Positions 8,081-17,162 are shown, counted from the first letter of the stretch. The stretch is 64,000 nucleotides of DNA from Furfurilactobacillus milii (GCF_021654115.1 NZ_JAIWJF010000002.1:310001-374000); one strand, 5' to 3'. Translations and numbers: made by a program. Notes: generated by a model not told the origin, from the letters alone.

Positions 8081-8467
8081 ATGAAGTATTACATTGCGAG
8101 CTCATTTGCTAACATTCATACTGTCCGTGAAGTTGCGGCTCGTTTGGATCAATCTGGATGTCAAAATATCTATGATTGGACCGCTAGCTCAGTGGCTAAT
8201 CTTGAAGATTTGAAGAAAATTGGGATTCATGAGAAAGCGGCCGTGATGAATTGCGAGGTGTTTATCATGATTTATCCGGCGGGAAAGGGTGGTAATACAG
8301 AACTTGGGTTAGCGTTAGCAACGAATAAAAAGATAGTCATCTATGCAATGAATCATGATATTTTAGATGTTGCCAAAACGAGTAGCTTTTACCAACTACC
8401 CGAAGTTACGGTAGTTTTCGGCAGTATTACTGAGCTTACATCATTGGTTTTAAATGGTAGCATTTAA
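8081..8467 (+). CDS. nucleoside 2-deoxyribosyltransferase-like protein
   Basis: 128-residue protein with the layout of the nucleoside 2-deoxyribosyltransferase superfamily: an N-terminal strand plus helix (MKYYIASSFANIHTVREVAARL), a middle FIMIYPAGKGGNTELGLALA segment matching the conserved substrate-binding region in which the Glu is usually catalytic, and a C-terminal strand (VTVVFGS). Typical family enzymes are 150-160 residues, so this is a short member. It may act on nucleosides or related N-glycosides; the substrate cannot be read. AGGTG precedes the ATG, and a strong terminator follows. It lies in the accessory pocket after the two tRNAs. Confidence 0.65.
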   Translation: MKYYIASSFANIHTVREVAARLDQSGCQNIYDWTASSVANLEDLKKIGIHEKAAVMNCEVFIMIYPAGKGGNTELGLALATNKKIVIYAMNHDILDVAKTSSFYQLPEVTVVFGSITELTSLVLNGSI

Positions 8468-8520
8468 ACGATGTCGCTAAATTGCTGTTTAAATGTAATG
8501 TTATTAAGCACCAAATTTAA

Positions 8521-8557
8521 AAAACAAGCCGGCCATTTCTGGCCCGACTTGTTTTTT
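8521..8557. terminator. bidirectional terminator
   Basis: Stem AAAACAAG(CCGGCC) / (GGCC)CGACTTGTTTT with inner GC-rich part, T run on both strands. It separates the deoxyribosyltransferase-like gene from the convergent membrane protein gene. Confidence 0.85.
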
Positions 8558-8568
8558 AGCGTAACTAA

Positions 8569-8817
8569 TTACAATTGACCACTGAGGTGCTGATGGTGCT
8601 GGTTTGAGCTGTGCTGCCACAAATGGTGAATCGCACGTAGCGCCCACCCCAGCACCATCAGCAACCATCCAATCGTACCAAGGTGAATCGCAAATTGAAT
8701 GTGGACGGGCGATAGAAGTAAGGCATCAAGACCGGCTAATAGGCCCCACAAAAAGAAGAAGACACCGGCACCAAACGGAATTTGGTAGACAAGTTTTAAA
8801 GTCATCGTTTTCAACAT
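8569..8817 (-). CDS. small two-helix membrane protein
   Basis: 82-residue protein with two hydrophobic segments (about residues 9-31 and 40-60) and a His/Gln-rich C-terminal tail. The start chosen is the ATG six bases after GGAGG; a Met six codons upstream lies in front of that ribosome binding site. The gene follows uppP on the same strand after 35 bases and is probably cotranscribed with it. Function not recognised. Confidence 0.6.
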   Translation of the reverse strand: MLKTMTLKLVYQIPFGAGVFFFLWGLLAGLDALLLSPVHIQFAIHLGTIGWLLMVLGWALRAIHHLWQHSSNQHHQHLSGQL

Positions 8818-8852
8818 GATAATCCTCCATTTCATGTTTAATAGTCAGTAGA

Positions 8853-9677
8853 CTAGGCAATTAGAAAGTAAAGAATAACGATGATTCCTAGGATGATTCG
8901 GTACCAGCCAAATGGTTTGAAGTTGTTTGTTTTGACGTAATCGAGCAACGCCTTAATCGCAATGTAGGCGGTGACAAAAGATACAACAATGCCAGTTAAC
9001 AGAATTAGACCTTCCTCGCCAGCGAGCGTGCCACCATGCATGAAGAACTTAAGCAGTTTGAGCAGTGTGGCGCCAAACATGGTTGGAATGGCGAGAAGGA
9101 AGGAAAACTCAGTGGATGCCAGGCGTGAGGCCCCGAGAAAAATACCGCCAAGAATCGTTGCACCAGAACGTGATGTTCCGGGAACAAGAGATAAGAGTTG
9201 AAAACAGCCAATTAGAAAGGCAACGCGATAAGAGATTTGCGGGACTGTTGAAATGGTGGGCGTCAGTGCGGCATTGTGGTTTTCCACGAGGATAAACAAA
9301 ATACCGTACAGAATTAGCGTGATGGCGACAACAACCCAGTTCATTAGGTGAGCGTCCATCCAATCATTGAGTAATAGGCCAACGACTACGGATGGGAGAA
9401 CTGCGAAGATGACTTTCCCCCAAATTTGCCAAGTGGCTTGTCGTTCAGCCAATGTTTTACGAGGCGAAAAGGGGTTCAACTTATGGAAATAGATGATCAC
9501 AACGGCAAGAATTGCGCCAAGTTGAATGGTGACGTTGAACATATTAATGAATGCGGTGGACTGATGTAACTTAATAAACTGGTCGGCTAGGATAAGGTGA
9601 CCAGTTGAGCTGACCGGTAAAAATTCGGTAATGCCTTCAATGACGCCTAAAATGGCTGCTTTGATGATATCTAACAC
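8853..9677 (-). CDS. uppP: undecaprenyl-diphosphatase
   Basis: Membrane phosphatase (UppP/BacA) that dephosphorylates undecaprenyl diphosphate to recycle the lipid carrier for peptidoglycan and wall polymers, with activity giving bacitracin tolerance. 274 residues, usual length. Both family signatures are present: [18 protein letters not shown] near 14-31 with the Glu-rich motif, and [10 protein letters not shown] near 165-174 with the catalytic Ser/Arg. About eight membrane helices. Leads a probable two-gene unit with the small membrane protein downstream. The 150-base leader contains ATGTAAACGTTTGGT, a near match to a cre site but lacking the final C. Confidence 0.95.
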   Translation of the reverse strand: MLDIIKAAILGVIEGITEFLPVSSTGHLILADQFIKLHQSTAFINMFNVTIQLGAILAVVIIYFHKLNPFSPRKTLAERQATWQIWGKVIFAVLPSVVVGLLLNDWMDAHLMNWVVVAITLILYGILFILVENHNAALTPTISTVPQISYRVAFLIGCFQLLSLVPGTSRSGATILGGIFLGASRLASTEFSFLLAIPTMFGATLLKLLKFFMHGGTLAGEEGLILLTGIVVSFVTAYIAIKALLDYVKTNNFKPFGWYRIILGIIVILYFLIA

Positions 9678-9832
9678 GTTGATTTCCCCGCTTTTTGTAG
9701 TTAGTTGATTGGTGGGTAATGGGCGATGCTAATCAACTTTTAGCCACAGTATAACGGAGCAATGTAATGACTTAATGTCGGGTTTATATTAACTATGTAA
9801 ACGTTTGGTAAAGGTTGGGATAACACAGTAGG

Positions 9833-9884
9833 CCACAAAAAAAGTTTGCCGTTTTAAATTGGCAAACTTTTTTGTGGTTTTTAT
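9833..9884 (-). terminator. terminator of the scrK operon
   Basis: Long stem of CCACAAAAAAAGTTTGCC (9833-9850) with GGCAAACTTTTTTGTGG (9861-9877), ten-base loop, U-rich on the minus strand. Confidence 0.8.
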
Positions 9885-9908
9885 ATTCAACTTTTTGTGA
9901 TGCTGTTT

Positions 9909-10301
9909 TTATGCAGTGAGGATTTGGCAAAATTCAACAATCTCACCATTAGGTCCCTGGATATTAAAGTATTTAATCCCGTGGTCCCAGAAGGGCAGTG
10001 ATTGAACTTCGTGGTCAATCATTGTGAAACCGGCGTCTTTAGCAGCGATGAATGCTTCATCAGCGTCACTAGTATTTAGGGAAATATGATTGATTGCACC
10101 AGGCTTCATTGGCGTTTCATCAGCTGTCCAAGTTTCAATAGTGAGGTGGTTAAGTGTCATGAAAGCAACTTGACCGTCGCCATTCTTGAATTGGCCCCGT
10201 TTGGTAAAACCGAGTGATTCCCAAAAAGCAATGGACTTAGATAAATCTGTTGTTGGAATACCCACGTGTTGAACGTCGTCGATAAAATCTGTAATTTTCA
10301 T
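9909..10301 (-). CDS. VOC (glyoxalase/bleomycin-resistance) superfamily protein
   Basis: 130-residue vicinal-oxygen-chelate fold protein with paired beta-alpha-beta-beta-beta units: VQHVGIPTTDLSKSIAFWESLGF at the N terminus (first metal His), then LTIETW, then INHISLNTSDADEAFIAAKDAGF (second His) and IKYFNIQGPNGEIVEFCQ, where the Glu would be the last metal ligand. It is last in a three-gene unit with fructokinase and a membrane protein. In that setting it may handle a reactive sugar-derived aldehyde or act as an epimerase; that is inference. Confidence 0.82.
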   Translation of the reverse strand: MKITDFIDDVQHVGIPTTDLSKSIAFWESLGFTKRGQFKNGDGQVAFMTLNHLTIETWTADETPMKPGAINHISLNTSDADEAFIAAKDAGFTMIDHEVQSLPFWDHGIKYFNIQGPNGEIVEFCQILTA

Positions 10302-10334
10302 AATGATATCCTTTCAAGTTTGAGTGACTTTTGA

Positions 10335-11111
10335 TTAAGCATTCGTTTGTTTCGAAGGGGATGGTGTGGCGCTTTCTGCATGGCCAACATCCAACGCTTG
10401 ATGTTTTAAGTTGGGGAACACAACACGGTCTGCGATTCCCGTGATGCCGCCTTGGAAGACGAAGGCAAACAGGGTGCCAATCCCAAAATTAGTGAAGTCG
10501 CGGGTGATGGCAAACGCAATGATGGCCATGATGGTCGGTGGAATGTAAGAAGCCCACATGGCTAGGTTGGCGTTACCACGACAGTATTTGAAACGGAGAA
10601 TCTGCATTAAATCATCTGCTGGATGCAAAACGAGGTTGACGCGTTGGTAAATTGAAATTGCGATAGCGATGAGTGCAACGCCGAGAAAATTTAAAATGAC
10701 GTAAAAGCTAATCATCCAAATGCCATGGGCCTGCGGGAGACCAGCAAATAGTTGTGGATAAACACCGTTAAAGAAATCCGCAAATAGTTGAATCAAGGCT
10801 GAGAAGGGCACCATAAAAATCAAGTTGCCGAGAGCCCGGCGCCATTCCCATTTGCCAACCAAAATAGCGTTTAAGACGGTGGTCAGCATCCCAAAGATAA
10901 GGAATGCCCAGAATAGATTCCAGTGAATGGCAGTCCCTAAATTGGCTTCAGCAGCCGTCCAATACGCGGAACCAAGAAAAGATGGGTGAATCTTTGACGA
11001 CGTGACCAAAGTTAAGACATTTCCCGCCGAGTTAATTACCAATGAAAGAACGAAGAGGCCGATTGAAGATCCCATGGAAATGGACCGACCATTGTTTGAT
11101 TGTGTCGTCAT
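10335..11111 (-). CDS. YczE/YitT-like integral membrane protein
   Basis: 258-residue membrane protein with about five hydrophobic segments, resembling the COG2364 (YczE) group often called sugar-specific permease in lactobacilli. SSIGLFVLSLVINSAGNVLTLVTSSKIHPSFLGSAYWTAAEANL at the start and FNFGIGTLFAFVFQGGITGIADRVVFP-like sequence near the end are the family-like parts. It sits between fructokinase and a VOC protein in one transcription unit (42 bases after scrK, 33 before the next gene). Transport of a sugar is suggested by the neighbours only. Confidence 0.6.
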   Translation of the reverse strand: MTTQSNNGRSISMGSSIGLFVLSLVINSAGNVLTLVTSSKIHPSFLGSAYWTAAEANLGTAIHWNLFWAFLIFGMLTTVLNAILVGKWEWRRALGNLIFMVPFSALIQLFADFFNGVYPQLFAGLPQAHGIWMISFYVILNFLGVALIAIAISIYQRVNLVLHPADDLMQILRFKYCRGNANLAMWASYIPPTIMAIIAFAITRDFTNFGIGTLFAFVFQGGITGIADRVVFPNLKHQALDVGHAESATPSPSKQTNA

Positions 11112-11152
11112 GTTGAAAACTCCTCACTTAAATATAGGACCAAAGAAACGCG

Positions 11153-12025
11153 TTATGCTTGTAGTTCTCGCAATGCTAATGCAAAGTTACCCAGTGTCGC
11201 TGAGCCGTTATGTTTAATGGCAGGCATGGCGATGTAATCGTCAAGATTACCAACATTAACGTAGTCGTTCAGAAGTTCACTGAACTGTTGTCGAACTTTC
11301 TTTAAAAATGGCTCGCTAACCACGCCACCACCGAAAATGATTTTGCCGGGTCTCATAATTAGCGTGACCTGCAATGCTGCTTGGGCAACGTAATACGCCA
11401 TGATGTCCCAGACATGGTCAGTTAACGGGACTTCCTTGCCAGGTTTGCCAGTTCGAGCTTCAAACGTTGGCCCAGCGACTAAGCCTTCAAGACAGTCGCC
11501 GTGAAATGGGCAAATACCCTTGAAATCGAGGTCATCAGGATGACGTTTGAGACGCACATGGCCCATTTCTGGATGCCCCATTTCGCCAAGAAAGTCGCCA
11601 TCAATAATGGCGCCGGCGCCAACACCGGTACCAATGGTGTAGTAAACCAATGAGTTGATTCGTTCATTGGTTAGCGTCGACATAACGTACTCACCATAAG
11701 CCGAACCATTGACGTCAGTTGTCCAAAACATGGGAATGTCAAAAGCCTCTTTTAATGTGCCGATGAAGTCTGTATCTGCCCAGTTAGGCTTAGGTGTATT
11801 GGTGATGTAACCGTACTTGGGATCGTTACGGCGTAGTTCAATTGGACCAAATGAGGCCACCGATAGTGCTTTAATGTCGAATTGACGAAAGTAGTCAATC
11901 GTTTTTTGGAGGGTTTCCGCCGGCGTGGTCGTGGGGAAACTAACAATATCCTTCGTACGGTAATTTTCGTCACCAACGGCACAAACAAATTTAGTGCCGC
12001 CTGCTTCAACGCTGCCTAATAACAT
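11153..12025 (-). CDS. scrK: ROK-family fructokinase
   Basis: Cytoplasmic ATP-dependent kinase making fructose 6-phosphate from fructose. 290 residues, typical of the ScrK/GmuE branch. N-terminal phosphate-binding loop GSVEAGGTKFVCAVG, ROK Asp in FWTTDVNGSAYGEY, GTGVGAGAIIDGDFLGEMGHPEMGH as the ROK signature, and the zinc site HPEMGHVRLKRH followed by CPFHGDCLEG, the His-Cys-Cys-Cys pattern of this branch. First gene of a three-gene unit. A perfect cre-type site lies 69 bases upstream of the start, so repression by CcpA is likely. Confidence 0.93.
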   Translation of the reverse strand: MLLGSVEAGGTKFVCAVGDENYRTKDIVSFPTTTPAETLQKTIDYFRQFDIKALSVASFGPIELRRNDPKYGYITNTPKPNWADTDFIGTLKEAFDIPMFWTTDVNGSAYGEYVMSTLTNERINSLVYYTIGTGVGAGAIIDGDFLGEMGHPEMGHVRLKRHPDDLDFKGICPFHGDCLEGLVAGPTFEARTGKPGKEVPLTDHVWDIMAYYVAQAALQVTLIMRPGKIIFGGGVVSEPFLKKVRQQFSELLNDYVNVGNLDDYIAMPAIKHNGSATLGNFALALRELQA

Positions 12026-12093
12026 AGTGATGCTTCCTTTCTGATACTCAGTAAATGTAGTTGAAATAAAAATGTGAATGATTAATTTAAAAC

Positions 12094-12109
12094 TTGTAAG
12101 CGATTACAA
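12094..12109. promoter_or_regulatory. cre site (CcpA operator) upstream of scrK
   Basis: TTGTAAGCGATTACAA fits the cre consensus WTGNAANCGNWNNCW at every fixed position and is close to fully palindromic. It lies between the divergent scrK and dehydrogenase genes, nearer scrK. Confidence 0.8.
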
Positions 12110-12278
12110 TGTCTAATCATAGCCACACACAGAAAGGAGAACAATCTTTATTTGAGGATATTGTTAACTTAATCACTAACCATGTTGATTGTTATACTCC
12201 CGTTGTGATGGGCTTTTAAAGGGGGTAAAGGAAATCAATTAGGCGGCTGTGAAAGCCAATGGACGGTCAAAGCACCGA

Positions 12279-12292
12279 GACAAACGTTTGTC
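12279..12292. promoter_or_regulatory. LacI-type operator, copy 1
   Basis: GACAAACGTTTGTC, a perfect 14-base palindrome with the central CG typical of LacI/GalR operators. A second copy lies 82 bases away centre to centre. It is in the 540-base region between scrK and the dehydrogenase gene. Confidence 0.75.
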
Positions 12293-12360
12293 TTTGAAAG
12301 GCGAAAAATCAGTATGAAAATGGTTAATCGTTTTCATGTGGTCTGGTTAAAAACAATAGA

Positions 12361-12374
12361 GACAAACGTTTGTT
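12361..12374. promoter_or_regulatory. LacI-type operator, copy 2
   Basis: GACAAACGTTTGTT, 13 of 14 bases the same as copy 1. The spacing would allow DNA looping by a tetramer. The likely regulator is the LacI-family gene convergent to the dehydrogenase at 13.8-14.8 kb; this is inference. Confidence 0.72.
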
Positions 12375-12491
12375 TTAAACGCAATGAAGGTGAGTAAAAC
12401 ATTGAAGTAACAGGCCTGAAGTAAGGGAAGATACTGCTTGGACATGGTCGACTACTGGGGTCAATTTGGCCTAATTTGCCTTAAAAGTGGG

Positions 12492-12520
12492 TTGTTTCAT
12501 CCGCGGGAAATTTTTACAAT
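12492..12520 (+). promoter_or_regulatory. promoter of the zinc dehydrogenase gene
   Basis: TTGTTT (-35), 17-base spacer, TACAAT (-10), 48 bases before the start codon. ATAAC-GAAT-GTTAT, an inverted repeat at 12519-12532, overlaps the -10 end and the expected start point. Confidence 0.6.
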
Positions 12521-12568
12521 AACGAATGTTATGAAATTCACATACAAATCAGAAACGGGGTTTATGAA

Positions 12569-13579
12569 ATGAAGGCACTTGTTCTTGAAGGCTTAAAAGA
12601 GATGAATGTGCGTGATATCGACGCACCCAAGGTTCCAGCCAATGAAGTAAAAATCCAAATGAAATATGCAGGCATCTGTGGCACGGATACGCATCTTTAC
12701 CAAGGACTCCCAGGTTCGGCTCAAGCAACGCCACCAATCGTTTTAGGTCATGAGAATTCAGGTCAAGTGGTCGAAGTTGGTGCTGACGTCACGACAATTA
12801 AAGTTGGTGATCGGGTGACAATTGACCCCAACATTTACTGTGGTCATTGTCGTTACTGTCGTGAAGGTCGTCCACAATTGTGTGAGAACTTGTCAGCCGT
12901 CGGTGTAACACGGAACGGTGGACTTGCAGAATTTGTTACTGCACCAGAATCTGTCGTTTACCCAATTCCTGATGAACTCTCTTTTAAAGCGGCTGCTTTA
13001 ACCGAACCAGTTAGTTGTGCTGTGCATGGGGTGAAATTACTGGATTTAGATCCTGCACAACACGTGTTAATTATTGGTGATGGTTTTATCGCGCAACTCT
13101 TTACAGCGATGATTAAGTCATTGGGTGTGACACATGTTGACGTTAGTGGTCATAATGATCAAAAACGTGACCTGATGAAACGTTTGGGTGCTGAGAACGT
13201 TTATAACAACGGCACTGAAACTGTTCCTTCTGGTTATGACGTGGTCGTTGAAGTTGTTGGTGCGCCTGCGACTCAGGCTGCCGCAGTTGACGCTGCAGGT
13301 AAGGGTGGTCAGGTCTTGATGTTTGGGGTTGCTAACCCAGATCAAACTTTCGCACTGAACTCTTACGACATTTTCCAAAAAGAACTGACAATTAAAGGTT
13401 CCTTCATCAATCCATACGCTTTTGAAGATTCACTGGCATTTTTGGCAGGTCATCAGGAGTTAGTTGAATCATTAATTTCAGATGAATTAACGTTTGATCA
13501 AGTTGCTGATTTTCTTGGTGGCAAGTTTGATCACAAAGTCAACAAAGCCATCGTGAACGTCAGCGAAAGTGTTAAATAG
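12569..13579 (+). CDS. zinc-dependent medium-chain alcohol/polyol dehydrogenase
   Basis: NAD(P)-dependent dehydrogenase of the MDR superfamily, similar to sorbitol, threonine and galactitol-1-phosphate dehydrogenases. 336 residues. Catalytic zinc: Cys in GICGTD near 37 and GHENSGQVVEVG near 61 (the His-Glu motif). Structural zinc: the four Cys of CGHCRYCREGRPQLC near 92-106. The Rossmann glycine motif at VLIIGDGFIAQ differs from the usual GxGxxG in its third Gly. Single gene with its own terminator. It is divergent from the fructokinase operon and convergent with a LacI regulator gene, with two LacI-type operators upstream, so induction by a sugar or polyol is likely. Substrate is unknown. 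Confidence 0.88.
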   Translation: MKALVLEGLKEMNVRDIDAPKVPANEVKIQMKYAGICGTDTHLYQGLPGSAQATPPIVLGHENSGQVVEVGADVTTIKVGDRVTIDPNIYCGHCRYCREGRPQLCENLSAVGVTRNGGLAEFVTAPESVVYPIPDELSFKAAALTEPVSCAVHGVKLLDLDPAQHVLIIGDGFIAQLFTAMIKSLGVTHVDVSGHNDQKRDLMKRLGAENVYNNGTETVPSGYDVVVEVVGAPATQAAAVDAAGKGGQVLMFGVANPDQTFALNSYDIFQKELTIKGSFINPYAFEDSLAFLAGHQELVESLISDELTFDQVADFLGGKFDHKVNKAIVNVSESVK

Positions 13580-13621
13580 TAAAGCAATATTTTTATAGAA
13601 TTAAATCTTTGCTGTATGCAA

Positions 13622-13668
13622 AAAAGCACGCGTTCCTTCACTAAAGAGTGAGGAGAACGCGTGCTTTT
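13622..13668. terminator. strong terminator after dehydrogenase gene
   Basis: Stem AAAAGCACGCGTTC / GAACGCGTGCTTTT, 14 perfect base pairs, with an inner CTTCAC / GTGAGG continuation. Confidence 0.85.
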
Positions 13669-13824
13669 ACTTACTACAGGATCTATTTAATTAGCGATGA
13701 TCCGAATCTGTGTTTAAGGTTAATTGCATTTCTACAAATGGATACTGACCACCATTTGTGGCTTGCCTTTTCCTTGGACCGTCAATGATGGTTCCATTCC
13801 GGGGCCAACTTCGACGACCGAATA

Positions 13825-14808
13825 TTAAAAGTTTTGGTGCAACGTGACTGGTAAGCGTTGGGTCGTAACTGGTGCAGTCGGTGTCGCAATTCGATTAAGC
13901 AAAGTTGTCACAGCGGCGTGACCAATCGCATATGTCGACTGTTGGACGGCAACCAGATCCACGTCGAGGTAATCAAACCAGCTGAGGTAATCGAACGTAC
14001 CCAACTTAAAGCCCGCCAGTTTTCCCTGTTGTTTGAGCAATTTCATGACTTGGCTGAGGATAACACTGTCGGCAACTATCAGGCTATCGATTTTTTCTTG
14101 TTGTAGGAGTTCGTTGAGCGCTTTGGCCGTGGCAGCAGGGGTATAGTCCGTTTGGCGGGTGAGGTTACGTTTGGCCGGCAAACCATTGTCCGTGAGCGCC
14201 TGTTGGTAGCCGTTGAGACGTTCGATTGCTGAAAAAGCGACCTGGCTACCGATGAAACCAATCCGTTTGCTATCGGCATCGATCAAGCGTTGGGTCAGGT
14301 CACGGGCAGCTACCGGATTATCCGTCAACACGGCGTCATAGTGATGAATGCTGTCTGCGTTGGGCACCCGGTCCACGAAAACAGTGGGCGTGGTTTGCGT
14401 TAATTTATCGTAATTATCAATCCCACCAGTACTGGCAATAATTAAGCCGTCGACCATCTGACCGGTCAGTGCATTTAAAAAACGTGTTTCTTTAGCGGCT
14501 TGTTCGTCCGTATTAAACAGCACCATGCGTTTGCCGGACAAAGCTAGTTCATCGCCGATGCCACGAAGAAGCTCCGTGAAGTAGGGATTAAGAATGTTGC
14601 TGACAATGATGCCAATTGTGTCTGTTTGTTGGTTACGAATACTTTGCGCCAACGTATTTGGCTGAAAGTTCATGTCTTCTGCAATTTGATGAATTCGTGC
14701 TCGCGTGGCAGGTGTCACGCGGGGACTATCCCTCAGAGCGCGAGAAACAGTCGACGGGGCCATCCCGACGCGCTTGGCAACATCTGCTAACGTTACGTGT
14801 TTTGCCAT
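13825..14808 (-). CDS. LacI/GalR-family transcriptional regulator
   Basis: 327-residue repressor: an N-terminal LacI helix-turn-helix (HVTLADVAKRVGMAPSTVSRALRD, then hinge-helix sequence TLAQSIRNQ near 50-58) and a periplasmic-binding-protein-like effector domain (TIGIIVSNILNPYFTELLRG, then GLIIAST, RIGFIGSQVAFSAIERLNGYQQAL). The start follows GGAGG by eight bases; an upstream in-frame Met adds 27 residues without LacI similarity. Convergent with the zinc dehydrogenase and the nearest candidate to bind the operators upstream of it. Effector is unknown, probably a sugar or sugar phosphate. Confidence 0.93.
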   Translation of the reverse strand: MAKHVTLADVAKRVGMAPSTVSRALRDSPRVTPATRARIHQIAEDMNFQPNTLAQSIRNQQTDTIGIIVSNILNPYFTELLRGIGDELALSGKRMVLFNTDEQAAKETRFLNALTGQMVDGLIIASTGGIDNYDKLTQTTPTVFVDRVPNADSIHHYDAVLTDNPVAARDLTQRLIDADSKRIGFIGSQVAFSAIERLNGYQQALTDNGLPAKRNLTRQTDYTPAATAKALNELLQQEKIDSLIVADSVILSQVMKLLKQQGKLAGFKLGTFDYLSWFDYLDVDLVAVQQSTYAIGHAAVTTLLNRIATPTAPVTTQRLPVTLHQNF

Positions 14809-14898
14809 GTTAACTTCCTCCGTTTGCAACACTAAGTGCCCATCATTGTGAATGATTAAACTAATTTTAGCATATTCGGTTACTTTCAATAAGCTGGA

Positions 14899-15114
14899 TT
14901 AGTGGCGGAACAGCAATTGCCACTCCAACCACAGCCACAGGCCAAACAAGACCAGCACGTAAAGGGCGCATGCCCAGAAGGCAACGATAATAAAAGTGTT
15001 GATGATAAACATTCGGACGACCAACAATCCTAAGGCCAGAACAGCGGCGATTACCAACCGTCGTTGAATGGCGTCGAGGTGCTGATGAAGCTCTTGTTGA
15101 GACAAACTGACCAA
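14899..15114 (-). CDS. small membrane protein, 71 aa
   Basis: 71-residue protein with a short amphipathic start and two hydrophobic segments (about 20-38 and 41-66). No ATG: it reads from a TTG; AGGAAGG lies just before the first TTG, and the TTG three codons later has the better spacing. It is divergent from opuCA and lies upstream of the LacI gene on the same strand. Function is not recognised. Confidence 0.5.
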   Translation of the reverse strand: MVSLSQQELHQHLDAIQRRLVIAAVLALGLLVVRMFIINTFIIVAFWACALYVLVLFGLWLWLEWQLLFRH

Positions 15115-15231
15115 TCCTTCCTCTTTTCTTGCATTTTACACGCTGAACACGTTAGGGTGGTAGGTAACATCAATTAATTAATGAATTTAGGCAAGTAAAT
15201 TTTTAAAACTAGAGAAAAAGGGTGAATAACC

Positions 15232-16515
15232 GTGTTCTTATCGATGAGCCACTTAAACAAGACATACTCCGGTAATAAGGTTGCCGTTGAAGATTTCAAC
15301 CTGGAAATTGAAAAAGGCGAGTTTATCTGTTTTATCGGGACCTCTGGCTCCGGCAAAACAACGACCATGCGCATGATCAACCGGATGCTAAACCAAACTT
15401 CTGGCACGATCCAGATTGAAGGTCAGGACATTTCCAAGATGAATCCGGTTCAATTGCGACGTCGAATTGGTTACGTGATTCAAAATATTGGTTTGTTACC
15501 GCATATGACGATTCGTGACAACATCACGTTGGTGCCTCGCTTATTGAAGTGGTCTGAGGACAAACGTAATCAACGGGCTAAAGAAATGATTGAGATGGTG
15601 GAACTACCAGACAGCTTCCTAGATCGTTATCCAGCTGAATTATCTGGTGGACAGCAACAAAGAATCGGTGTGGCCCGTGCATTAGCAGCGGATCAGGACA
15701 TTATCCTGATGGATGAAGCCTTTAGTGCATTGGACCCCGTGACGCGTGAAATGTTACAGGATCTTGTAAAAAATCTGCAACAGAAATCTGGTAAGACCTT
15801 TGTGTTTGTTACGCATGACATGGACGAGGCGTTGAAGTTAGCGACGCGCATTGTTGTGATGTCTCACGGAAAAATGGTTCAAGTGGCCACGCCAGAAGAA
15901 ATCTTGCGCCACCCGGCCAATGACTTCGTTGAGGAACTGATTGGCCGTGACCGCCTTATTCAGGCTAAGCCAAGTATCACCACTGTTGGTCAGGTGATGT
16001 TAAAAACGCCAGTTGCGATGGTTTCATCAGCAACTTTGGTTCAAGCGTTGAAGCTGATGCATGACCGACGGGTTGATACGCTACTGGTCACGGATAAAGA
16101 AAATCATTTGCGTGGCTTTGTGGATATTGAGACCCTAAACGATAACTACTCACCAACCAAACAACTGGGTGATATTTTTAACGAACGCATTTTCTATGTA
16201 AATGAGAATGCGGTCATTCGTGATACCGTGGATCGTATCTTGAAACACGGTTATAAAAACGTCCCTGTTGTGGACGACGATGGCAAGCTGGTCGGTATCG
16301 TGACGCGGGCTGCACTGGTGGACATCGTGTACGATGCGCTATTTGTTGATGATAAATTGGAAAGTACAGGCAATGATGATCAGGAGACAACGGGGACGAC
16401 TCAACCGAGTTCTGACAGTGCCATGAGTCAAACTGCTAAGTCTGCCCAAGGTCAGCAAGCCAGTGCAGAATCTGCTGGTACAACAACATCCGATGAGACA
16501 AAGGTGGGTGATTAA
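15232..16515 (+). CDS. opuCA: glycine betaine/carnitine/choline ABC transporter, ATPase with CBS domains
   Basis: ATPase of an osmoprotectant importer. GTG start six bases after AAGGGTGA. Walker [10 protein letters not shown] near 36-44, Q-loop around [12 protein letters not shown], signature [14 protein letters not shown] near 137, Walker [14 protein letters not shown] and H-loop THDMDEAL. The family hallmark [10 protein letters not shown] is present. Two CBS domains span about 250-310 and 315-370 (the second in [21 protein letters not shown]) and would sense ionic strength. The last 50 residues are a Ser/Thr/Gln-rich low-complexity tail not needed for the known fold. It overlaps opuCB by one base (TAATG). 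First gene of a four-gene operon. Confidence 0.95.
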   Translation: MFLSMSHLNKTYSGNKVAVEDFNLEIEKGEFICFIGTSGSGKTTTMRMINRMLNQTSGTIQIEGQDISKMNPVQLRRRIGYVIQNIGLLPHMTIRDNITLVPRLLKWSEDKRNQRAKEMIEMVELPDSFLDRYPAELSGGQQQRIGVARALAADQDIILMDEAFSALDPVTREMLQDLVKNLQQKSGKTFVFVTHDMDEALKLATRIVVMSHGKMVQVATPEEILRHPANDFVEELIGRDRLIQAKPSITTVGQVMLKTPVAMVSSATLVQALKLMHDRRVDTLLVTDKENHLRGFVDIETLNDNYSPTKQLGDIFNERIFYVNENAVIRDTVDRILKHGYKNVPVVDDDGKLVGIVTRAALVDIVYDALFVDDKLESTGNDDQETTGTTQPSSDSAMSQTAKSAQGQQASAESAGTTTSDETKVGD

Positions 16516-17162
16516 TGATGATCACCTTCCTACAAAATTTTGGTGGCCAATTAATCTTTAAAACGTGGCAGCATCTGTATATTTCAGGAATTTCTTTGTT
16601 TCTTGGCGTAATCGTGGCGATTCCACTTGGTGTTTTGTTGACACGCTTTAAAAAGATTGCTGGAATTGTTATTGGGCTAGCCAGTGTCTTACAAACGGTA
16701 CCGGCGATGGCTCTACTAGCATTGATGATTCCACTGTTTGGTATCGGTGCTAAACCAGCTATCATTGCGTTATTTATCTATTCGTTGTTACCGATTTTAA
16801 GAAATACGTACTTAGGATTAGAAGATGTGAATCCCAGTGTCTTGGATGCTGCCAAAGGGATGGGCATGAGCCAACTTGAGTCCATTCGAATGGTCGAGTT
16901 ACCGTTGGCAGCGCCGGTGATTATGGCTGGCGTCCGTTTGTCAGGCACTTACGTCATTGCGTGGGCAACGTTGGCTTCTTATATCGGAGCAGGTGGCCTC
17001 GGGGACTTTATCTTCAACGGTTTGAACTTGTACCGGGGGGACCTGATTCTTGGTGGCTCGATTCCCGTTATTATTTTGGCGCTAGTTGTGGATTATTTGT
17101 TGGGTCTGCTAGAAAAGGCTCTAACACCGCGGGTTACCGGCGATGAAGGAGGTCAAAGCTAA
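16515..17162 (+). CDS. opuCB: osmoprotectant ABC transporter permease
   Basis: Membrane permease of the OpuC system, 215 residues, about five to six helices. The ATPase-contact EAA region reads [25 protein letters not shown] near 120-145, and the family feature [18 protein letters not shown] follows. It starts on the A shared with the opuCA stop and ends with ATG overlap into opuCC, so translation is coupled through the operon. Confidence 0.93.
   Translation: MMITFLQNFGGQLIFKTWQHLYISGISLFLGVIVAIPLGVLLTRFKKIAGIVIGLASVLQTVPAMALLALMIPLFGIGAKPAIIALFIYSLLPILRNTYLGLEDVNPSVLDAAKGMGMSQLESIRMVELPLAAPVIMAGVRLSGTYVIAWATLASYIGAGGLGDFIFNGLNLYRGDLILGGSIPVIILALVVDYLLGLLEKALTPRVTGDEGGQS

Noticed and set aside
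9796-9810. cre-like site ATGTAAACGTTTGGT upstream of uppP
   Set aside because: One fixed position (the final C) fails, and uppP is not an expected CcpA target; noted only.
13669-13824. Possible decayed coding sequence between the dehydrogenase terminator and the LacI stop
   Set aside because: Short minus-strand stretches read like protein in more than one frame, but none has a start or a recognisable family; a pseudogene cannot be supported.
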